DNA of 64,000 bases from Cyanoderma ruficeps (Eukaryota; Chordata; Aves; Passeriformes; Timaliidae). Each line of letters starts with the position of its first letter. Within the stretch, counting starts at the first letter, position 1. A program made the position numbers and the translations under genes. Where the stretch lies: assembly GCA_008694505.1 (NCBI GenBank), contig VZDJ01000052.1, positions 3,303,245 to 3,367,244 on the forward strand, given 5' to 3'. This document shows, piece after piece, positions 54,100-64,000 of the stretch. The notes below the pieces were generated by a model, which searched no databases, was not told the DNA's origin, and saw only the letters and a list, made by a program, of their open reading frames with translations.

Positions 54100-54933
54100 G
54101 AGGGATCACCACAACTCTAAATCAAGCAGGTTGAAACAGACTGGATCAAAAGGCTGAGGACAACTGTGTGAGGTTCAACAAGGCCAAGTGCCAGTCCTGC
54201 ACCTGGGTCACAACAACCCCATGTAGCACTACGGGCTGGGGAAGAATGGCTTGAGAGGTGCTCAGAGGGACCTGGAGGTGCGGCCTGACAGGCAGCTGGA
54301 TGGGAGCCCACGTGGCCAAGAGGGCCAAAGGAATCTTGGCCTCTCTCAGGAACAGTGTGTGGCCAGCAGGACTGGGAAGTGACTGTCCCCCTGTACTCGG
54401 TACTGGGAGGTCACATTTGGAATGCCATGTTCAGTTTTGTGTCCCATTCAAAAAGGGACATTGAGGCGCTGGAGTGAGTGCAGAGAAAGGAAACCCTAGA
54501 GAAGGGTCTAGAGAATATGTCCTGAGATGAGGGTCGAGGTAACTGGGGTTGTTTAGTCTGGGGAAGAGGATGCTCGGGGTGGGGGAGGCTCAGTGCTCTC
54601 TACAGCTTCCTGAACAGAGGTTGTAGTGAGGTGGAGATTAGTCTCTCCTGCCATGTCTGAAGAGAAAGGATGAGAAGAAATGGGCTTAAATTGGAGAGAT
54701 TTAGGGGAGATTCAGATTAGACATCAGAAAAAACCTTTTCCCTAGAACAGCAGTCAGGCATTGGAATAAGCTGGAATAAACCCAGGGATGTGGTAGAGTC
54801 TGTGAAAGTGTTCAAGAAGCGTCTGGATCTGTCTGGTGGTTTAGGGCTGAATATGGTGGTGCCAGGTGGATGTTTGGACTAGCTGGGTGATCTCAAAGGT
54901 CTCTTCCAACCTTGAGAATTCTGTGATTCTGTT
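54100..54933 (+). mobile_element. CR1 LINE, longest copy in window (about 830 bp)
   Basis: The copy runs from within the end of the CR1 reverse-transcriptase ORF (GGACAACTGTGTGAGGTTCA, CACCTGGGTCACAACAACCC, GGACCTGGAGGTGCGGCCTG) through CAGGAACAGTGTGTGGCCAG and CCTGTACTCGGTACTGGGAG. It then reaches the 3' UTR and the tail GGTCTCTTCCAACC to ATTCTGTGATTCTGTTAAG. It is 5'-truncated and its ORF part is broken by indels and stops, so it is inactive. The orientation is opposite to PAK5. Confidence 0.95.
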
Positions 54934-57900
54934 AAGCCAGAAAACAGTGGAAAAAGTATTTTAAAAATTTGAAAGGTGATTCTGTAGCTAAGAAGTTCTT
55001 ATGGATTACAAGAAGGCTTCAACACTCTCAACATGTTGGGGATGCCGAAATTCCAGATTTCGGCACTAAAGGGGAACGTGCTTTGTTACCTCACCAGCAT
55101 TATAGTTTCTGTCAGCATTAGAGACCTACTGATTTAGCAGCACCAGAGAGATTTTAAAACATAGAATAATACAGTGAAGCTCTGAGAAACCAATATCCTG
55201 ATGCACACTGTTTACTCCAGTCCCTGTGCACATGGGCAGCAACACCCTTTCCATGAGGCTTGGGATGAGGTGTGCTGGGAGGGCTCCCTCTCTCCAACAG
55301 GGCTGGGTGCTCCCAGCTCCAGCAGGGGCCTGGGAGATGGCTCTCCCTTCTCCTCCTTCACACAGCACAGAGGGAAGGAGATGAGAGCCATGGAATTAAG
55401 TGAAGGTAAACCGAGGATCCAGCTGGGGACCAAAGCTTCAGCCTGGGAGATGGGCCCCAAAGGTGGTGACTGATGAGCCTGGGGTGGGCCTTCCTCAAAG
55501 CCTTCCATGCTTTTCTGGACGATTGAAACAGAATAAACTCCAAGTTTCCACTGGGAACAGGAAGACCACTGCAATATGTGATGGCATTACCCAGTCCCCA
55601 CCTGTACTCAACATCCACACTGGCTCCAGGATTCAGCACTGGCATCTCATCTTCCTCCTCCTCCTGCTCTTATTTTGTTTATAGAATCAAGTTAGCACTC
55701 CCTGGTGCTATTTTTGTACTCTCCTATGACTCCTTCCCACCTGGCTGTTCACATAATTACAGCCACCCCAAGGTTATGGTAATGGTTTGAGTACCACGTT
55801 TGAACACAGGGAAAACAAACTGGAAGTGGGCACAGAGTGTTGTCTGTTCTCCCCAAATTAGAGAACAATTCTCTACAATTACAATGTCCCCACCCCTGTT
55901 GTAATTAACACAGTGCAGTCAAAACCAGTTAATACAAATGGTGTTAAAAAGGTCTAATTTGTCTAAACAAGAGAGTCTGTTAGTGAACAAATTACATATT
56001 GCCCCTAGGAAACAAGACAACACAGGGAAAGTTGATATAAAAGCATTTTCTGAGTACTTCAGATGTTACCAGCCCCAGTGTCAGTTCCCAAGTGGAGACT
56101 GAGGATGGGTCTGTACATCCATAAATAATGTTGCACTCCACCTCCACCTGGCTTTCTACCTGTCTCCCTTGCACTCCTGTGGAAAAAGAAACTTCTTCTT
56201 GTGAAATACTGACAGAAACAATGCAAATTTTGCAGAAAGTCTGGAGTTTTCCTCTGGGGAAAAAACCAAAACAAGCCAAGGTAAAACCAAACTGAACCAA
56301 AGACGTTCAGCTGGGAAAAGGTCTGCTAAGTGCCAGGAAAAGTGACTGCTTTTATGGAGTGCTGTGTGTCCACAGGCTGCCAAGGAAGAGAGAGCTAAAC
56401 AGCATTTTCAGAACTTTCCATTTTTGGGGAAAGCTGGATTCCAACAAACTCCCTTTTCTTGTAGGTGCATACTTAAAATAGGGCTAACACTTCCAGTGCC
56501 TCCCATTAAGGAGAGCATAAAACCATCCCGATGGAACTGATTTTTTATCAGCCAAGTCAGCGAAGCCATAATTATTGCAGCCCTCTTGGGCTGATAGCTG
56601 CCAGCCTCTATAGGGCAGCAAGGAGATAGAGACTGCATTTACACGTACATATAATCACTTTATTTCTCTGTTAAATATTCATTTCCACAGGATTTAGAGT
56701 CCCTGTGCAGCAGCCACCACCCAGCGCCCGCTGTGCCGCTGGCAGCTCCCACACGGATGCCGTGGGCTTCACCCAGCACTTAACACACTCCTCCTGCTTC
56801 TGCCTTCCCGAGCTTCCAAAAATACTCATTTTATTATTATTATCATCCTAGTTTCCTTCTGCTACCTGCACAGTAAACCCACTGGCGCCTCTATTTTGGA
56901 TTTCTTTATCCTGAAGATCAAAATGCTTTAGCACTATCCTGGCTGTTTCTCAGCTTGTGGTGCTCTTGGCCCCACATTTTTTCTTGGCCTTTCCAAGAGC
57001 TCTTGGGATCAATGACAAATGCCCGAAGGCCAATTGCCACTAATTCACACATTTGTGTTTTCATGGAGATTGCAGGGTATGGCATCACATCCACACCAGT
57101 GGGAAAACCCCTTTAATTTCTAGCATGCCACCAGATATCTTGCCAGATGAGATCTCAGAAATCACGTTTGCCCCCAAAATTGCTCTGATCCTTTTTTATT
57201 TTTCATAGAACAAACGCAGACTTGCAGCTTTGGCCTAAATTAACTAAGTGGGATTTGTACACAAGCTCAAGAACAAATACTGATTTGCAGAACGTTGCTG
57301 AGCCAAACAGAGGGACATTATTCTCATTACAACAACAAGCTTCTCCAAAGCACAGGAGTCAAAGCAACCCTCGCCCCAGCATTTTGCAGCAGCTGGCTTT
57401 GCAGGGATAAATACAGCCTCGTGGGCAGTTCCATCTGCTGGCCCACCAGAAATGGCAACACTGGGGAAAAAAAACCCCACGAAAACTCCCTAAATCTATG
57501 TTTTACTCCAGAGATGACACATTCAGCTTCCCAGCTGGCTTCTAAGTCACTCAGCCTCCGAGATTTATGTGAAACGGTGCTTAAAAATACTTTTTACCAT
57601 TAGCTGGAGGGGGAGAGGGGACAATACAGCAAAAGAAAGAGCATCTGCTCTGAGACTATTGAAAAGCTCCAAGTTTATTGCAAAGGACTGTAAAGAGAGC
57701 TAACCAGGTTATACAACAGAACGTCCTGACAGCCTGAGAGCAGCACTTTACACCAGAAGTCTCCTTCTCTAACTGGACGTGCAGCAGCTCAACACACATG
57801 CCCCTGGTTAGGAGGTGGCTCCAGATGAACTCAAGCAACACCTGCAACTTGGTTTTTCACCTTGCTTCGACTGACAAGGCCCACAGAACACCAAGCTCAG

Positions 57901-60900
57901 ACTTCCACAGGACCCATGGGACTGAAGCACCCCACAGTCACATCACATCCGACATCCTCTGATGTACAAATGCGTAATAAACCCTTTTCTCCCCCTTCCC
58001 AAAACCTGGAAAATAACCAGAAATGAGATTTTGAAGGAAAGGAGTGACGTTTCCGGGATGCAGTGAAATTAAAACAGAACCAACAGCAAACCCCCTACAT
58101 ACGTGCCTGGGTTCCCTGGAAAAATCACTTTTGATTTCAGTGGTTTAGGGGCAAGGTGCAACCTGTGCAAACAAAACTTTCTGCAAACGGGCTAAAAGCA
58201 GTGGTTGAGGGTGGATGTTGCTGAGCTCTGCCCTCTGTGGTTGCAGCTTGGCTGCAAAGCATGAAAACATGCACATTAAACGCCTCAAATGGTAAGATAA
58301 GCAAATACTTATTTGCCACAACTCTGAAGTTACTGCCAAAACCTCTGAAGATGGCTGTGCTGAAAGCATGAAATCCCTCTACAGATCCTGGAACAACTCA
58401 GGTCGTTGAGTTTTCTATAGCTGCTGCCCTTTTCCTATGAAAGCATAAATCCTCCCTTAATTGAATTTGACAATTGAAAAGTAAAGAGATTTAAAATAAC
58501 AAATGGTTCCCCAGCTCTCCCCGCAGCAAGGTTAGAGACACTTAAATGAACTTTAGCTTAGCTGCCAAACCAGAAAACCAACAAATAAGAAAGCACAGGG
58601 GATACCCATGTTTATTAAGTTCATAACTCATCTTTCTCCAGGAACAGCTCTGCATTATCAAACTTTTTTTCCTATTTTAATTGCAAAAAAAAAAAAAAAA
58701 AAGCAATGAAAACACAAAACTTTTTGGCACTACAAGGACTGTGGAGGTTACCTACAGAACTGGCCACAGAAGGCATCAACAAAATGCCTCTGTAAAAATA
58801 TCCAAGAGACCAGAGCACAACCTCCCTGTGTGACTAGGGATATCCCAGTTGGGCCATGTCCATATAAATCAGAAATGCAACACGAACAACCCGGGAGGCA
58901 ACTTCCCCCCACACATCACAGCTGATGGGATGGATCCTGGATCAGCTTTGGGGTCAACCTTGGCGTAACAATGTTAAAAAAGGTAAAAGAATGCAGTAAA
59001 AATTACCGATGGGAGAAAAATGTCTTCTAATGAGAAATGTGGAGCTCAATCTGTTCAGCTTGTCTGAGAGGTAACTTGATTATAGCGTAAAACCCCTTCA
59101 CAAAGGAAAACACAGCGCCAGAAAAAGGCTTTGTTATCCCTGCAGTAACAAATAAAAGAAATCACTGGCTGGAAGCTGAAGACAGGGAAAAGCCAACAAG
59201 GAAAGTATTTTTATGGCATGAATCATTAAACTCTCAAACAAGCTACGAAATAGAGCAGAAAACGCTTAAATTCTTGGAGGTGCCATGCGAAGCCTGGATC
59301 CCTTCCTGCAGAGGGAAGTGCAGTCAGGCACAGCGTGCCCTGTGCTGAGAGGAGCAGGTGGAAACAGAGCAGCTCATGGAACACCGGGGTGAGGATGGGG
59401 ATGACTCAACAGTCCCTTCTGCCTTGACTTTCTCATCACTGGGGAACGGCCAAGCCAGCATCTCACACGGGCACAGAGCAGCACTTACGGACTGCAACTT
59501 GCTCAGCCACAAGGAAATGGAATAATTCTTCCCTTTGAAAGTCAGCTTTCCAAGACATTTAGAAATGCCACCACGACGTTCTGATTTTATACGAGGCTTT
59601 CAAAGCAGCTGAAATTATAAGAGATAATGAAGAAGAGTGCACAGACCCAGGCACTCTCACAAACCTCTTTCACACTGTTGGCTCGCCCAGCCTTTTGTCA
59701 AGGCAGCGTTAAGGGCAGCTGAATGCAGCAATTTCCCTCCTTCGCTTTCCCACTTGCAAAGTAATTGCTGAGGGATATTAAAACACATGAGGGAAAAAAC
59801 GTTTGTGCTGAATTTTTTCTCCTCCAAAAAAATCAGACGATGTTTTTCCAGACAGCATCAAAAAGAGCATCTCTTAAGCTACTTATTAATGTTTAAACAT
59901 GTTTATTTCAAGTGATAGCAGTGCTCTTTGATAAGTAATGATCCAGGTAAAATAAAAACAGCTAACAAAGGAAAACAAGATTGTTTGGCTGCTCTTCTGT
60001 CAAGCCGTTCTGAGAAGTCCAGCAATTAAAAGGGAACATATCCTTGCTGGAAAAGCCCAGCAAAGCATGAGAAATGAGAGTTTTGAGTCAAGAAACCCTT
60101 GCAGCTCTGTCCTCCCCCTGGCCTTGGCACACCTGTTGCTTGGTAATTTGGGCAGCAGGTCTGCCACCAACGCCTGTCTGGCTGTGAAGGAACAGCGATC
60201 TAATGAGCCTTTCCTGGGAACAGCAGGGCCACACTTTGTGCTCAACTCCAGCACTGCAGCACCAGGATCTATGTTTAGAGACTCCCTTTAAGAGCTCATT
60301 TTGCAAAACACTTGCTCATTATCACCAACTAACCAGCGATTAAATAATCATACACTTTCATCTCAGATCCAAGACAGCTTCTTTTGCCTGGTCTCTGAAT
60401 TAAGGGGAGGTGTTTTCCTACGTTGGGCAGCAGCTTTACGGGACCAAGAAACCACATCAGTCACTCTGAGCTCTCACAATGCACTGAAATCTATTTATAT
60501 CTTCCCCTCAGCAAGTCTCAGCTCTAAGAGGTAGGTGGCTATCAGGTAACAGTAAAACAGTTTACCCAGTGTAGTTCATCCAAATTTTATGACAGATGCA
60601 AAGCGCTTTGCGGAGGTGGCTTAAAGCTATGGATGCTTGTACTGAACTCCTGCAATGTTTGCAATGATTCAAAATGATTTAATGACACATCTGCTTTGGG
60701 TTTATGTTTTTCTGAGCAGCAGGATGTTGGAGAGGAGAGTGTATCACATTCCTCTTGCACTCAGAGCCCCAATTCACAATTTCTATGCCAAGGGCAGACT
60801 CTACCCCACAGAGGCACAGGAGGGATGGAAGCTCTCCAACCCACCCACTGACCCAGCACAACGAGTTTTGTGGGAAGTCCAGGAACCCAAACAGCATGGA

Positions 60901-63900
60901 CTGCTGATGACGACCAGTAAGGAGGCAAATATATTAATATATTTACAGTGGGGATTGCCAGAGAGCCCTACAGGAACCAGACCAACCTGAACTGAATTTC
61001 AGCAGAAGCTGGAAGTGGCCCTGAAGAAAGACTCTGCTGGTTCTGCCAGCACCCCATGAGTTCCCTTGGAGCTCTCAAACAGGGACCTGACCTCTGTCCC
61101 AGCAAAGACCAACATTTCAGCAGTAGAGCAAACGGTTTAGGAACAGGGTTGTGTGAAGATTTCGCCCATACCCACTAACTCCAGTACCAAGTGATGCAGG
61201 AAGGTTTTGTGGAGCACCTTGTGTTCTCCCTAGATATAAAGAGAACCCGTGTCCTGAGCCAGCCCGTCTGACACATTTAAACTCGGTGCCCAAAGTAGGC
61301 AGGGTTAGTCCTGTCTAACAACTGCAGACACCCGTGCTCTGCCTAAGGTTGATTTAAGCCCACTAAAGCCCTCAAACAAGGCCTGACATACCATTGCTGC
61401 AGCACACAGGATTAATGCTGGTCCTTCTGCAGAGGGGTGAATGTCATTTGCAGAACTGTGTTAATTCCTGATTTGAATTTAGATGATGTTTTTAAATAAG
61501 AAACAAGCTCAGAACATCCGCTGGGAATCTGTGACTTGGATAAACCTTAATAAGTCACTAAATACAAGTTACTATTGGAAAAGTGCTCAGTGCTGGCTGT
61601 ATGAAATTAATAATAATAATGGTAACAATAATAAAGGAAGATAGGAAGATCATTTCTAGAGAATAATGGCTTCAGACTGAGTATTATGGGCACAGCTGAT
61701 GTATTCAGAACGGTACAACAGCATTAATAAGCTCCAGATCAGCACACTCAATCCACAAAATACATTCCCTTTCTTCAGGAGAAGAGGAACTGGAAAGGAG
61801 GAGGCTCTACCTGGAGACAGGCAAGGGAAATCCTTGGGGCAGGCTGGATCAGGACAACAAGGGTAATGAGACAGCAAAATCCTGCTGCTGGTTCAGCCAA
61901 ACTCTCTCAGTGCTGACACTTGGTGTTGTGTGCCCTCAGCAATTCCTCCTGCAGTCCATGGGTGGGAACAGAGCTTGGGAAACACCAGGTTCCCCAGAAT
62001 TTTGACATTCCTAACTTTCCAGCGTCTTCAGACCAAGCCATTCTGCAGGATGATTCTGCAGCCCCAAGTGAGTGGTAACTGGAGCAGTAACTCCAACAAT
62101 ACCCATCGGTGACGGGCTGTGACAGCAGCATCCTGCTGCCCCTGACTGCCCCAGCAGCACCCCCAGCCCATGGGACTCTTCCACAGGTCCTGGGCTGTTC
62201 TGGCTTATTTTTTTAAATGTAGGCAGCACTACATATTTATACTGGAGGAAAAAAGAGAAACCAGCTGATTTCATACCATCTTACATTGATTTATCTATTC
62301 TGAAATAACGCGAAACCTTCACATTTAAACTTTTCCTTGCTCTGAGATGATGAACCTCCAAAAAAATCTCCCTAAACCAGTGCTGTGTTAAAATAAAAGA
62401 CAGTTCTACATTTATCTAGAAGGTGGTGGTGGGAAAATCTCCAAAGAGTGGAAAGGAAGTTTGGAATCTTAAACTGGATTAGCACCCAGCCCATATCTTT
62501 ACATCGCTCAAAGCACAAGGAAGGCTTTCCAGAGAGAGAAAGCAGCAGCTGCAGCAAAGAATTAAATTTAAAATACATTTACTTTCAAAGTGGGCGAAAA
62601 ATGTCTCTTAACTCCTAATCTTTCGTACTGAGGACTTGAGTAAAATGGATGTTCTTTTCTTTTAAAAAGTCATGCAATTCAATGTGATCCTTCCCAGCAG
62701 GCTGCATCTGTTTTAAATGTTTGCTTTCAAAATGTGAAACCACTCCCTCCTCCCCCTTAATTTTATCTAGGATCATGAATACTCCATTTGCTGAAACATA
62801 TTCTGAACAGATGAGCCTCAGAAAACCACAGTGTTAACCTGGGACAGTCTTCTGCATCCTTTGGGATACATCACATTTGGGAAATGCCATGGAGGGACTT
62901 GGTAGCTACAGTGCACCCAGGCAACAGCAGTAAAAGGAGGGAGAGGAGCCTGCAGGCAGAATTTAGGGCTGATGCGTGATTTGGGCTGTTTTCTGGGTTT
63001 CTTGCTCATCCACCACACTAAAATCCTCTGAAATGATCAAAACACAGACGAGTGAAGAGGTTCAGAGCAAAAGGGACTCAAGCAGCTCCTGGAGTAGATC
63101 AAGCCTTGCCAAGGAAGGGCAGCATTCCCTAAGGAAACTGGGGCCAAGCGTCTGTCTTCAAAAATGCAAATTAATACAGGGAAGCGTTAGGAGCAGGAAA
63201 GAAGGAAAATCAGAAAGTATATCTCAGGGCAGCGTTACTTCTGGGGGTGGAAGCTGTAAAATTTTGCAATTTCAAAGATAAGAATTTAGCAAGATTTATA
63301 AAAAGAGACAGTCCTTGGCAAATCCCACTGAAGAGGGGTATATGAAAATAGTACAGCAGACAAAGGTTGAACAGATATGTATTTTTGGATAAATGGTAGA
63401 CCAACCAAAACCCCAGTGATGATCAGGAATGTTGAAAAGCAGCTTATTGCTACAGCTGGCTACAGATGGAAGAGCTACCACACAACTTTTTTAGGGAAAA
63501 AATTCACAACACTGTGATCATATACCGAAACAGGGACAGAGCTGGCTGTCAAAGACAACTCAGAGCAGGAGAGGTAAGTGAGCTAATGGCACCAGCACAA
63601 CCCCAGTGAGTTGCAATGTCATTCCCAATTCCAGGCAGCACGGCAGAGACGTGTCAGCTCAGCCGGCTGAGCAGCGGCTGCGATCCGTCCGCCAACTCCT
63701 CTGCTCCTCCTTCCCAGGCAGCAGGGACACAAAACCCCAGTGACTCCCAGGGACTGGGCCATCATCTCCATGGCCTGCGGCTGTAGGGCCTGAACCTTCT
63801 GACACTGGAAGTGACAAAATTGCTTTTAAAACGTCAGTTTAAATTCAGTGCTGGTAAACACAAACCCACTCCCAGGGCAGGGACAGCGACGTTTGCTTTG

Positions 63901-64000
63901 CAAACCCAACAATCCTTCAAATAACTTGGAGATCAGGAAAGAAGTCTTGAAAGCCTCATGAGTAGTTCCCTATAAACATCGACCTTATGCTTGCAATAAT
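54934..64000. other. Non-coding stretch to the right edge
   Basis: No exon, RNA gene or interspersed repeat could be supported. An A-tract lies at 58685-58702. ORFs are short and overlap in several frames. This is either the far 5' part of PAK5 (non-coding exons and introns) or intergenic DNA. Confidence 0.5.

Overview
The window is vertebrate nuclear DNA, most probably from a bird. Coding sequence is split into short exons with GT/AG boundaries, non-coding DNA dominates, and the recognisable interspersed repeats are CR1 LINE copies ending in the avian-type ATTCTGTG 3' tail. Nothing bacterial, phage-like or CRISPR-like was seen.

The only gene I can support is PAK5 (formerly PAK7), a group II p21-activated serine/threonine kinase, on the minus strand. 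Four consecutive coding exons are present, in transcript order: 30425-30639 (start codon, basic N-terminus, CRIB, pseudosubstrate), 8584-9381 (central Ser/Tyr-rich linker), 2510-3001 (end of linker, kinase glycine loop and catalytic lysine) and 35-168 (rest of the kinase N-lobe and hinge). They join in frame to 542 residues plus two bases of the next codon. The rest of the kinase domain lies beyond the left edge. The introns between them are 21.0, 5.6 and 2.3 kb.

From 30640 to 64000 no protein-coding exon is recognisable. This 33 kb probably holds 5' non-coding exons and introns of PAK5 and/or upstream intergenic DNA. A CpG-dense patch at 52431-52970, with a 20-bp tandem repeat inside it, is the best candidate promoter-type element.

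Non-genic structure includes a 13-copy, 55-bp minisatellite whose every unit carries a 14-nt perfect palindrome (13291-14005). There is a 63-nt near-perfect hairpin of pre-miRNA size (32169-32231), a second intronic CpG-dense patch (4341-4720), small tandem repeats, a 140-bp tandem duplication, and six CR1 fragments. The strongest candidates for something undescribed are the hairpin, the minisatellite and the two CpG patches. No novel multi-gene system was found.
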